Of a DNA stretch of 64,000 nt, positions 16,630-26,418 are shown piece by piece. The stretch's first letter is position 1. Each line of letters starts with the position of its first letter. Under the pieces are notes generated by a model, which searched no databases, was not told the origin of the DNA, and saw nothing but the letters and a program-made list of their open reading frames with translations. The position numbers and the translations under genes are program-made. The stretch comes from Firmicutes bacterium UBA5766 (GTDB taxonomy: Bacteria > Bacillota > Desulfotomaculia > Desulfotomaculales > Nap2-2B). The DNA lies in NCBI GenBank assembly GCA_002418775.1, contig DIEU01000058.1, forward strand, positions 24,359-88,358, given 5' to 3'.

Positions 16630-19182
16630 CTACTGAACTTGGGCTGTTACGGGGATCTCACTCGACGTAATACTTACCTTCGAACCCGGAATCAAGAATT
16701 TTAACTGTTGAAATGCCTGGCTGAATGATTGATCTATCGCCGTTGCCTTTTCCAGGAAATCTTTTGATTCCTGTTCTTTCCCCTGATTATCTTTAAGCAG
16801 GGCCAGCCAGAGAAAAGCCTCGCCTTTGTTCTGGTCATCCGCAGCGGCATTTTGTAAATACTTTTCGGCCTCGGCTAGATTGCCTAGAAGCAAGTATGAT
16901 TGACCTTCATATAGCTGTATACCAGGAGTGACAGACAACATGGGACCATCTCTCCACAACTTTTTTTCATCCGCGCTCAGGCCGGACAACCGGTTATTTA
17001 TAAGCGAAGGCACTTTGAGAGTCTCCTGTAGATACGACCGGGCTGATTCTTTCTTACCCTGAGAAAGTTCAGATCTTCCAATAGCGGCACAAGTTTTGGC
17101 AAGATTCTCATAACCTGAAATGTTATACGGAGCGAGTTCTATCGCCTGTTTGGCATAGCTTAATGACTGGTCGAACTTTCCCGTATACGCAGATAAGGTA
17201 GACAGATCCTGTTTGCAGGAAGAGCTGTAACGGCTCAACTGAGAAGCGCGGCGGGCTTCATCTGAAGATTTTTGATAATTACCTTCATTGAAATAAAGAC
17301 CGGCCAGTCTTAAGCGGTATTCGGCGTATAATGGGTTCCGGGCTGCGGCCAACTGAACATACTGTAATTGTTTTTGTATATTTTGTGACTGTTCTGCTGC
17401 TTTAGAAAAATACATACTGGCTGATGCAAGACTCATTCCCAACAAAAAGAATAACAAGCAAGCAAATGAAGAAACACTTAATATAACCGGGTTTAGGGGT
17501 TTTGAATTTCTTGCTGAGACAGCCGGTTGTTTCCCGGATTCGTCGGCCTTCCGGCGCTTCTTTCTTCTGCTGGCGCTTTCCTTAATTTCTTTAGATTGTC
17601 TCCCTGATAAATCCGGCAACACTAGCTGACCTTGATCAAAGACCTGATCAGCCTTGGGCATGGTTTCCAAAGACCGCATACAGGCAAATAACATCCACAG
17701 AGCCATAGTTAAGGCGGATAAAGAAAGGTTAAAATCTATTAAGGCATGTCCACCGGCCACAACAGCGCCGGCAAACAACGATACAGCCAGTATCCGGCGA
17801 TTACTGTCCGGCGGTGACGTGCGGTAAACGCGGTGACCCGTCCAAAGAAACACCGCCCAAATGCCCAAAATAACCAGCAGTCCTATAATCCCTGTCTCGA
17901 CAGCTACTTGAAAGTAGTAACTGTGCACTTGTGTAGAATTATATAAGTAATTCTGGAAGGAACGATAGGCCTCTTCCCATCCCCCTCCTCCCCAACCGAG
18001 CAAGGGGCGGGCTTTAATCATGTCCAGCGCATCCTGGACAAAGTAGAACCTTTCAAAAGCATTCCGCAAGTAACTGAAAGAAGCTATCTGCTTGATCAAT
18101 CCCGGATTCAAGGCTGCGCCAACTGCTGCAGCAGCTATGATTACAATTCCCGTACCCGCCAGGGTCCATTTCGTCTTCTGACGGGATTTCAACCACGTAA
18201 GCATACCCTTGTCCAGCATAAAGTTATATAAATACTGTAAAACGGCAAGGACAACCAACCCTGCAAAGAACCACAGCCATGCAAGACCCATCCGCTTGGC
18301 CTGAGCGAGTATGACAAATTTGTAGATGACCGGGTAGGCGATAATACCGGGAACAAGCACATTGATCAGTACAGGCAGGCGTTTGGACCAGTCAAGTATC
18401 ACAAGATAAACAATAAATACAACCGCTGCCACCAAGAGGCCTGCGCGTGACTTGGCTCCAAAAAGGACAACCAGAAGAGTAAAATTGATTAAGATATAGA
18501 GGTAACCATACAGCTTTATTTTTTGGAGCCACCCCGGCAGTATTTGCTTAAGAAAACGGTCATTAATAGTATCTGATATGGTCAGAGCGCCGTATCTTTG
18601 CCAGAAATATAAACCCAGAAACAAAGCTATAGCCAGGTAACTTGAAAGGGCGTTCGGATATTGGAAAGTCGAATAGATCCTGCTGTATAAAAAGCCATCC
18701 TTAATATAGACCAGGCCGGTGGCGGTTGCCAATCCTGCAATGGCCACACCGAAAGCTGCCAGATAAACAGCGTTCAGCATCTGGTGCAGAGATCTTTCAT
18801 CTTTAATCAACTGCACAACCAGCCAGTAAACAGAAAAGTAAAGGATATTTTTGATAAATTCATCAAGAGCCAACCCGTAATTAGCCGCATTGACCGCAGA
18901 AAACAGATATACTACGGGAAAGGCTGCAATTAAATAATCAAGTGGATATGACAAAAAGGTATATTCTCTTTCTGAGTGTTTCCAAAGCCAGGCAAACCAA
19001 ACCAGGATGGATGCCAAGATAAGAAAAAACTGCTGGTCAGTGTTAAAAAACAGACCTCTGAAAAAGGGCGCCAGAACAAGGATACCCGCCAAACCCCAAA
19101 AAGCGACCTGGTGAGTCCATGGCTTGGGGATTACGGATACAGACTGAGTTCCTTGTCCTGCCTTGAGCGTAGCTTTTGCCAT
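16630..19182 (-). CDS. O-antigen ligase / polymerase family protein with TPR domain
   Basis: This 850-residue protein has about a dozen membrane helices in residues 25-490 and the Wzy_C (O-antigen ligase) core, seen as RPLLGWGGGGWEEAYRSF, then QVHSYYFQVAVETGIIGL, where the conserved Arg and His lie. A basic linker (RRKKRRKADESGK) and one more helix (about 565-590) lead to an external C-terminal region of TPR repeats (about 600-830; for example YAEYRLRLAGLYFNEGNYQK and AFLWLALLKDNQGKEQESK). Proteins of this build ligate or polymerise lipid-linked glycans at the outer membrane face. It closes the exopolysaccharide cluster, next to the transposon. The specific polymer is unknown. Confidence 0.88.
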   Translation of the reverse strand: MAKATLKAGQGTQSVSVIPKPWTHQVAFWGLAGILVLAPFFRGLFFNTDQQFFLILASILVWFAWLWKHSEREYTFLSYPLDYLIAAFPVVYLFSAVNAANYGLALDEFIKNILYFSVYWLVVQLIKDERSLHQMLNAVYLAAFGVAIAGLATATGLVYIKDGFLYSRIYSTFQYPNALSSYLAIALFLGLYFWQRYGALTISDTINDRFLKQILPGWLQKIKLYGYLYILINFTLLVVLFGAKSRAGLLVAAVVFIVYLVILDWSKRLPVLINVLVPGIIAYPVIYKFVILAQAKRMGLAWLWFFAGLVVLAVLQYLYNFMLDKGMLTWLKSRQKTKWTLAGTGIVIIAAAAVGAALNPGLIKQIASFSYLRNAFERFYFVQDALDMIKARPLLGWGGGGWEEAYRSFQNYLYNSTQVHSYYFQVAVETGIIGLLVILGIWAVFLWTGHRVYRTSPPDSNRRILAVSLFAGAVVAGGHALIDFNLSLSALTMALWMLFACMRSLETMPKADQVFDQGQLVLPDLSGRQSKEIKESASRRKKRRKADESGKQPAVSARNSKPLNPVILSVSSFACLLFFLLGMSLASASMYFSKAAEQSQNIQKQLQYVQLAAARNPLYAEYRLRLAGLYFNEGNYQKSSDEARRASQLSRYSSSCKQDLSTLSAYTGKFDQSLSYAKQAIELAPYNISGYENLAKTCAAIGRSELSQGKKESARSYLQETLKVPSLINNRLSGLSADEKKLWRDGPMLSVTPGIQLYEGQSYLLLGNLAEAEKYLQNAAADDQNKGEAFLWLALLKDNQGKEQESKDFLEKATAIDQSFSQAFQQLKFLIPGSKVSITSSEIPVTAQVQ

Positions 19183-19282
19183 CTATTACAATACCCCTTC
19201 AATAAATTATTGATTTATTAAGGATATTTCTCCGGCCTTTGACAGTATTCCTGCTGATAAAACATTTTTTGTGGGAATTAGG

Positions 19283-20062
19283 AATTAGGGGGACACCATA
19301 CTAAATATTTTATTTTTATCCTTGAAAACTATCCCTATAATATAGTATGATTAAGTTATGGCCAGGATAGCACGCATTGTGGCCCCCGGCGTGCCCCATC
19401 ACGTTACTTAGCGGGGCAACCGGCGGCAGCAAACATTCTTTTGCGACGAGGACTACAAAGCCTACCTGCATCTGCTGGCACAATGGTGTTCCCAGTGGAG
19501 AATGGAGGTTTGGGCGTATTGCCTGATGCCCAACCACATCCATCTCATCGTCGTGCCGCCGTCGAAAGAGGCTTTAACCAGGGCGATTGCGGAAACTCAT
19601 CGCCGCTACACCAGCCGGGTGAACTTACGGGAATGCTGGAGGGGACACTTGTGGCAAGGGCGCTTTTCTTCGTTTCCGCTGAGTGAGACTCACCTGTACT
19701 CCGCGGTCCGCTACGTAGAACGTAATCCCGTTCGGGCCGGACTGGTCAAAGAGCCCTGGCAGTATCCCTGGAGCAGCGCCGCGGCTCACCTTGCGGGGTG
19801 TGAAGACCGGTTGGTGCGGGTCGGGCCGTTACTGGAGATGTTTGGAGACTGGCGAGAATACCTGATCCGGGACATTCCGGAAGAGGACGTTCAGGTATTG
19901 CGACGTCACGAACGGACGGGACGACCGCTTGGCGACGAGAATTTTCTTGCCGGCCTGGAGGAAGCGCTGGGACAGAGTTTGCAACCGCGCAAAAGAGGAC
20001 CCCGACGAAAGGATTAAGCAAGAGTAACAGGGTATATAATTTAGTATGGTGTCCCCTTAATT
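19283..20062 (+). mobile_element. Y1 (REP-associated/IS200-like) transposon with terminal inverted repeats
   Basis: The element is bounded by an exact 18-bp inverted repeat: GGGGACACCATACTAAAT at 19289-19306 and its complement at 20039-20056. One more gapped match extends it to AATTAG / TTAATT, giving about 780 bp in all. It encodes one Y1 HUH transposase reading frame, interrupted by an amber codon. The interior is clearly more G+C-rich than the flanks, and its gene runs against both neighbouring genes. No target duplication is obvious, as expected for Y1 elements. Confidence 0.85.
19358..20017 (+). pseudogene. Y1-family (RAYT-type) transposase with in-frame stop
   Basis: Full-length reading from ATG 19358 gives about 219 residues of a REP-associated tyrosine transposase. 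It starts MARIARIVAPGVPHHVT, then TAG at 19409-19411 (codon 18), then RGNRRQQTFFCDEDYKAYLH and the rest. Related proteins read T-Q-R-G-N here, so the stop is a CAG-to-TAG change. The catalytic HUH pair is intact (MPNHIHLIV, near residues 60-62), as is the tyrosine region (YVERNPVRAGL, near 119). The second half (171 residues from ATG 19502) is open but would lack the first beta strand. No ribosome binding site precedes ATG 19358. It is most likely a recently disabled gene, unless the amber codon is read through. Confidence 0.85.
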
Positions 20063-21438
20063 AACGCATATAGTTTCAAGACCAGTCTGATTAAAGGAGA
20101 TCTTAATTCCCTCTGCAGTCTTCTGTATTCCTCACGTGAATTGATTAAATCCTGTTGAAGGAAACGGAGGGAATGCCCCAAATCCTCCTCATTTCTTAAA
20201 GCTTCCTGCAGACTGTTGTTTAAGGTGTCTATCTCCTCCTGCAGTATAACTTCTTTCTTGCCGGTCACCTCTTTTGTGCGTTCGAGTTTCTGGCGCAATT
20301 CAATTATTTCTGTCTGCAGTTCGGCTACCTTTGTGGTATGCCGCTCTTTTAACTCAGCCAGACGGGTTTTATTTTCCCTGTCCCTCTCCTGGTATTGCTG
20401 CAGCCGCGCCTGTAATGCCTCAATATTTCCCTGGGCTTGAACCAGCGCCTCTTTATACTGATATTTCTCAGCTTCTTTTTCACGCGCCTTTTTCACCCAA
20501 AGCCGGCACTGGTACAGGATGCTGTTCGCTTTCGCTTCAAGCTTGTTTATGTGCCCCCTGTACCTGAAAATCTCTTTCTTGCGCAGGTTGAGCAGCAGGT
20601 CTTTTTCCGCCATTTGGGTAACCATCTGCTCATGCTGGCCAATTTCTTCAGCCCTCAAAGCCAGAGCGGCGGCCGCTTCTTTATGAGCCAGGGCGATTTC
20701 GTCCAGCCTTTCTTTTAAGACAGACTCTCTCTTCTGCATTTGATCCCTGTATCGTGACCAGGATGCTTTTTGCCTGATTAAGACGTTCAGAAATTTTTTC
20801 ATCAAGCTCTCATAAACCACGCGTAGAGTTGGATCATAGGACCAGATTCCATCCGCGACCTTTTGAAAATAGGGGAATTTGCGGAGCATGTCTTCAACGT
20901 CTTTTAATCTTGTTTGACGCCAGACAGATACAATTTCGAATACCTGCCGGGCTGACAGGCCGGCGGGATAAAGCTTCAATGACTTGATGACCATGTCTTT
21001 TAAAGAATATAAAGCCGATTCGACTTCCCATTCCGTCAGACCCCAGTGACCGTTCTTCAGTTGAATGAAGCGGCCGTCGGAAATAAGGCTGGTCTCCTCG
21101 GCAATGATTCTTTTAAAATTTTTATTCTTGTTTTTTGCATTACCTCCCCGCATAACCTCCTTCAAGTTTAACGGCTGCTGCCTTTTTAAAAGAAGAGCGT
21201 AAAAGGCGTCGTTTTCCCGCCTGCCTTCAAGATTCAAACGCCAGGAATTCTTTTGATCACGAAAGAAACAGGAATGCTGACGCAAGCACAGGATTATTTT
21301 ATCTTCGACCTTTAACGGTTCATAATCCTGCATCATTTTTTGTTGAACATATGGGGTTAACTCAGCCACATTCAGGGTTTCGAAAAAAAACAGTGTTTTT
21401 TTAAGGACATCATTAAGAGAGTAAAGTTCCCCCGCCAT
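20041..21438 (-). CDS. Coiled-coil protein with winged-helix-like N-terminus
   Basis: This 465-residue protein of unknown function has two similar winged-helix-like blocks in residues 30-205 (for example AFYALLLKRQQPLNLKEVMR, then FIQLKNGHWGLTEWE, and later GLSARQVFEIVSVWR followed by VADGIWSYDP). This resembles HARE-HTH-type domains, but only in outline. Residues 220-450 form a long coiled coil rich in Glu, Gln, Arg and Leu. The start is taken at ATG 21438 with an AGGTGG site; an upstream TTG (21471) has none. The last residues (KGTPY and the TAA stop) are encoded by the terminal inverted repeat of the neighbouring transposon, so the original C-terminus was altered or cut. It stands alone, before guaB. 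Confidence 0.8.
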   Translation of the reverse strand: MAGELYSLNDVLKKTLFFFETLNVAELTPYVQQKMMQDYEPLKVEDKIILCLRQHSCFFRDQKNSWRLNLEGRRENDAFYALLLKRQQPLNLKEVMRGGNAKNKNKNFKRIIAEETSLISDGRFIQLKNGHWGLTEWEVESALYSLKDMVIKSLKLYPAGLSARQVFEIVSVWRQTRLKDVEDMLRKFPYFQKVADGIWSYDPTLRVVYESLMKKFLNVLIRQKASWSRYRDQMQKRESVLKERLDEIALAHKEAAAALALRAEEIGQHEQMVTQMAEKDLLLNLRKKEIFRYRGHINKLEAKANSILYQCRLWVKKAREKEAEKYQYKEALVQAQGNIEALQARLQQYQERDRENKTRLAELKERHTTKVAELQTEIIELRQKLERTKEVTGKKEVILQEEIDTLNNSLQEALRNEEDLGHSLRFLQQDLINSREEYRRLQRELRSPLIRLVLKLYALIKGTPY

Positions 21439-21624
21439 ATATAAACCACCTTTCCCAAGATCCTCTTCCAAATGAAATAATTTGATATAAAATAATTCAA
21501 TTGGTAATTGCTACTTTCCTTTAAAATAATAGATAAATATTCCACTATTTACCTGCATAATCTGCAGAATAACGATCGGAATCTGTCCTATATCCGAATA
21601 TATGTCAATATAGTTCAGGTAAAT

Positions 21625-21670
21625 AAAAAATCCAGCAGAATATTCTTTTCCGAATAGACCAGACTGGATT
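21625..21670 (-). terminator. Probable terminator of guaB
   Basis: On the minus strand AATCCAG pairs with CTGGATT around an inner ATTC/GAAT hairpin, followed by six Ts, about 40 bases after the guaB stop. Confidence 0.6.
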
Positions 21671-21711
21671 TCCGGTATTAAATAATTGATACCTGTTATT
21701 TATTTTGTTTT

Positions 21712-23190
<1,479 letters not shown>

Positions 23191-23209
23191 TTAATCAAAT
23201 TTGGTTTTT

Positions 23210-23246
23210 ATTATAGCATAAAGGACTGGCCCCGGGCCAGTCCTTT
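23210..23246 (-). promoter_or_regulatory. guaB extended -10 promoter with palindrome at the -35 position
   Basis: TGCTATAAT on the minus strand (23210-23218) is an extended -10. In the place of the -35 is a 13-1-13 perfect palindrome (23220-23246, arm AAAGGACTGGCCC). The palindrome also lies 21 bases after the stop of the upstream gene and may end its transcript, though the T-run is short. Confidence 0.6.
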
Positions 23247-23267
23247 AGTTGACCAGACTTTTAATAA

Positions 23268-23630
23268 TTAAAAAGCAAGGGCTTCATCTACATTAATTAT
23301 TATTACATGGTTGATGGTCCCACGTTCTGCATATTCCTTTTTAAATTTTTCAAAAAGCTCGCCGGAAGTAACAATTTCAGCCTTGCCCCAGACGCGCCAC
23401 CCTTTTCTGGTTGCAGGATCAAAAGCCGTGGCAGATATAAAGGGGTTCTCCTGCAGATTTTTTACAGTGCGCGGCGATCTCAAGTTGACAAAAGCCAAAC
23501 GTTCGTCATCAAGAAGGCGCAGCGAGCCTTTCAAGGAAACATTCGGCATGCAGTTCTTATCAGCGGTCGCCACCAGGGCCGGTTTATAGTCGCCAATAGC
23601 TTTAACAACTTCCTCTGACATTTTAGCCAT
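23268..23630 (-). CDS. Pyridoxamine 5'-phosphate oxidase-family flavoprotein
   Basis: This 120-residue single-domain split-barrel protein belongs to the PPOX/FMN-binding superfamily. Visible are KPALVATADKNCMPNVSLKG, RLAFVNLRSPRTVKNLQENP and WRVWGKAEIVTSGELFEKF, the typical run of barrel strands with the FMN-phosphate contact region in FVNLRSPRT. Such small proteins bind FMN or F420 as dimers; the substrate is not known. The length fits the shortest members. The ATG at 23630 follows AGGAGG. It lies between the carboxypeptidase and guaB genes without a clear link to either. Confidence 0.85.
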   Translation of the reverse strand: MAKMSEEVVKAIGDYKPALVATADKNCMPNVSLKGSLRLLDDERLAFVNLRSPRTVKNLQENPFISATAFDPATRKGWRVWGKAEIVTSGELFEKFKKEYAERGTINHVIIINVDEALAF

Positions 23631-23831
23631 CCAAACTATCCCTCCTTAATTATTTTGGAAAAAAGATTTCCCCCCTTTAATAAATTAGCGGCCGGGCATC
23701 ACCAAAGCCTCCCCGCTTAAGATAAGCTGGTCATTCTGATTTTTACAGGTTGTCTTTAAACGAATTTTCTTCTACAAGTATAAAGTCAGGCAACAAACAG
23801 TGTCAATGTTTGACGTTAAATCCTTGAACGC

Positions 23832-25055
23832 TTAGTTCCTGTACCTCCTGCCCAGCCGGCGTTTCCTGCGTTTGGCGACGCAATAAACCTCACGGGCGGC
23901 AAATGTTAACAGCAGGCTGGCGATCAAAATGATTACACTCTTTTCCGGCAAACTTTTTACCGGTTCCTTGACAAAAAGCTTAACCTTTCCAACTTCCTGC
24001 CTCCCAGATGTTAAAACCAGATGGCCTATTTCCTGCCCGGCGGCCAAAGGCGCTTTAATTCCGTTGTACAGCTCAACACTGCGCTCAATTTGTTCTTTTT
24101 GCCCTTTTTGAAAGTTGTAATAAAACGAACTGCCGGTATAAACATCAACTTTTCTGACACCCCGGCTTACACCGATGGTGGTAACCTTCTCCATATTCCT
24201 GACCACTAAATCAGAAACAAAGTTATCGAAACCATAATCCAAAAGGACACCTGCATCTACATAGAGGGCGCCTGCCTGGTCATTTAGTAAGACAGCAATA
24301 AGTTCCCGGCCATTCTTTTCAGCGGCGGCTGCAAGACACTGTCCGGATTCGTTTGTGTAGCCCGTCTTTACACCTGTAGCCCCCTGGTACCGGCTCAGCA
24401 AGCGGTTATGGTTCCACAAATCCTCCTGGGGCGGACCAATGGATCTATCCGCATCCGGCCTGCTGATTTTCTTTATGCGGGTACTTACTATTTTTCTAAA
24501 AACCGGGTTTTGCATCGCGTAGCGGGCAATCAGGGCGAGGTCATAGGCAGTGGTATAATGATTGGGATCCGTCAAACCGTGAGGATTGGTAAAATTACTG
24601 TCCAGAGCGCCTATTGATTTTGCTTTTTCATTCATCAAGTCTGCAAAATCCTCTATTGAACCGGACAAATGCACAGCGATACTTTCGGCGGCGTCGTTTG
24701 CCGAAGCCATCAGCAGCGCATAAAGGAGATCTTCAAGCGTTAATTTCTCACCTTCCTGAAGACCTATCCTGGAACCGTCAACCAGGCAAGCCTCTCTCAT
24801 TACAGTCACCTTGTCTGACAGATTGCCCTTTTCCAAGGCAATAGCAGCAGTAAGGATCTTTGTAGTACTTGCGGGAAACATATGCCTGCTCATATTTTTT
24901 TGATAAAGCACCTGTCCGTTCCCGGCATCCATCAGGACAACCGCTTCAGCTGTTGTATCGGGCTCTTTTACGGCGGCAGCCGTCAACGGAAAAAGAAAGA
25001 TATCAAGGATAAAAGAAAAACAGATAAAAAGAAAAAGACGCTTCTTTCCCGGCAT
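23832..25055 (-). CDS. D-alanyl-D-alanine carboxypeptidase (DacF/DacB-like)
   Basis: This is a penicillin-binding protein of the S11 peptidase family, about 407 residues. A signal peptide (FLFICFSFILDIFLFPLTAAA) leads into the serine-peptidase domain with the SxxK motif ASTTKILTA, the SxN motif SANDAAESI and the KTG motif GVKTGYTNESG. A PBP5-associated C-terminal domain and a final membrane helix with a basic tail (KRRKRRLGRRYRN) follow. It trims the terminal D-Ala of peptidoglycan pentapeptides. I prefer ATG 25055, with GGGTGAG ahead, over 25082. DacF and DacB are sporulation-linked in Bacillus, but the sequence alone does not say which this is. Confidence 0.92.
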   Translation of the reverse strand: MPGKKRLFLFICFSFILDIFLFPLTAAAVKEPDTTAEAVVLMDAGNGQVLYQKNMSRHMFPASTTKILTAAIALEKGNLSDKVTVMREACLVDGSRIGLQEGEKLTLEDLLYALLMASANDAAESIAVHLSGSIEDFADLMNEKAKSIGALDSNFTNPHGLTDPNHYTTAYDLALIARYAMQNPVFRKIVSTRIKKISRPDADRSIGPPQEDLWNHNRLLSRYQGATGVKTGYTNESGQCLAAAAEKNGRELIAVLLNDQAGALYVDAGVLLDYGFDNFVSDLVVRNMEKVTTIGVSRGVRKVDVYTGSSFYYNFQKGQKEQIERSVELYNGIKAPLAAGQEIGHLVLTSGRQEVGKVKLFVKEPVKSLPEKSVIILIASLLLTFAAREVYCVAKRRKRRLGRRYRN

Positions 25056-25184
25056 ATTCTCACCCGTTTGAATTAATTCCATAAAATTATATAGTTAAAC
25101 GGAACAATAATCAATAAGCTGGATATATACTCCTTTACACGGGAAAGCTTCCAAATTTACCAACCCTGTTATATAATTTATAAG

Positions 25185-25207
25185 TTACTTTACTTTACTT
25201 TACTTTA
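25185..25207. repeat. Pentanucleotide tandem repeat before the MFS gene
   Basis: Four exact TTACT units (25185-25204) plus TTA lie about 20-40 bases upstream of the TTG start at 25228, and also upstream of the divergent carboxypeptidase gene. Confidence 0.85.
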
Positions 25208-25227
25208 ACAAGACAGGTCGTTTAACT

Positions 25228-26418
25228 TTGAGATCTTTACTATTACTGTTGTTCTTAACGGAATTTGCCCGGGGAGCGTTCTTTTATACATTTCTCCCCA
25301 TCTGGATCGTCAACGATCTTTCCGTGTCTATTACAATTGCCGGGCTTACCGTATCGGCCCAATATTTATCTGAAACTCTCTTTAAAACTATCGCAGGCTG
25401 GGAATTTGACCGTCTGGGAGGCCGTATTCTTATAGGCGGCCTGTTCCTGTCTTTGCTTTCTCTTTTAATAATCAAACTCTGGCCTGTCCCGGCTGTATTA
25501 ATCGGCGGCGGCGCTCTGTTTGGTTTCGGTTTTTCCCCGGTATGGCTTGGAGTAATAAGCAGGGTTGCTCCCGCTGGAATTCCCAACAGGGCTTCACGCA
25601 TCAGCATGGTTTTTTCATCCTGGATGGCCGGCGCCGGCGGAGGAATGGTCAGTATAAATTTCTTCATGTCAAAAAGCCATGATCTTATCTACTGGCTGAT
25701 CGTTACCTCGTGGGCGCTTTCTCTGCCGGTCGCCTGGTTTGCCGCTGCTAATAAAAGCAATTTGCCGGAACCAGCAGCTAAAGATCCCCAGGGATTCTTA
25801 AATGCGCTCAAGAAAATGTCCTCCAGCAACCTGACCAGACTGCTGATTCCGGGAATGTTCCTGCAGACTCTGGCAGCAGGTCTTCTCCTGCCTGTTTTAC
25901 CTATTTTTGCACAAAAAAGTTTACTTCTTAGTCATAGCCAGTACGGCATCCTCCTGCTCATAGGAGGCGCTGCTACGGTTATATCGCTTTTACCAATGGG
26001 TTACCTGGCGGATCGCCTGGCTTTAAAAGCTCTGCTGGCCACGGGTTTCGGGGCAAGCAGCCTGATGCTTATCCTGTTGACTTATTGCCATGGATTCAAG
26101 GAAAGTATTTGTGCAGCGGTACTGCTTGGTTTTTCATACGCCATGGTTCTTCCGGCCTGGAACTCGCTTTTAGCTAGAATTGTCCCTCCGGAAAGCCAGG
26201 CTACCGGATGGGGCGTATTTGCCACGATTGAGGGTCTGGGAATAACTTTTGGCCCTGCCCTGGGAGCTTTCGTAGCAGGCAGAATTGGGCTTAACGCTAC
26301 TTTAATCATGACAGCCTGTGTTTTGCTGATTGCGGCATTTTTCTATTTGCTGTGTCCGTTTGAAAAGATGCTTGTTAACAAACAGCAGGGGGTATCCCTC
26401 AATGGACCTGGTTTTTGA
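25228..26418 (+). CDS. Major facilitator superfamily transporter
   Basis: This 396-residue protein has about 12 membrane helices in two six-helix halves. The inter-half loop near residues 180-200 is hydrophilic (AANKSNLPEPAAKDPQG). The MFS signature after helix 2 is seen as GWEFDRLGGRILIGG, and its echo in the second half is GYLADRLALKALLATGF. The substrate is unknown; drug or sugar efflux types share this pattern. It starts at a TTG (25228) with a weak AGGTCG site. It overlaps the next gene (polysaccharide deacetylase) by 17 bases, so both are translated together, which hints that the transporter may serve an envelope-related substrate. Confidence 0.88.
   Translation: MRSLLLLLFLTEFARGAFFYTFLPIWIVNDLSVSITIAGLTVSAQYLSETLFKTIAGWEFDRLGGRILIGGLFLSLLSLLIIKLWPVPAVLIGGGALFGFGFSPVWLGVISRVAPAGIPNRASRISMVFSSWMAGAGGGMVSINFFMSKSHDLIYWLIVTSWALSLPVAWFAAANKSNLPEPAAKDPQGFLNALKKMSSSNLTRLLIPGMFLQTLAAGLLLPVLPIFAQKSLLLSHSQYGILLLIGGAATVISLLPMGYLADRLALKALLATGFGASSLMLILLTYCHGFKESICAAVLLGFSYAMVLPAWNSLLARIVPPESQATGWGVFATIEGLGITFGPALGAFVAGRIGLNATLIMTACVLLIAAFFYLLCPFEKMLVNKQQGVSLNGPGF

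Noticed and set aside
26330..26401. Longer start for the polysaccharide deacetylase
   Set aside because: It would extend into the MFS gene and the extra residues (Cys/Arg-rich) do not look like a membrane anchor or signal; ATG 26402 has its own site.
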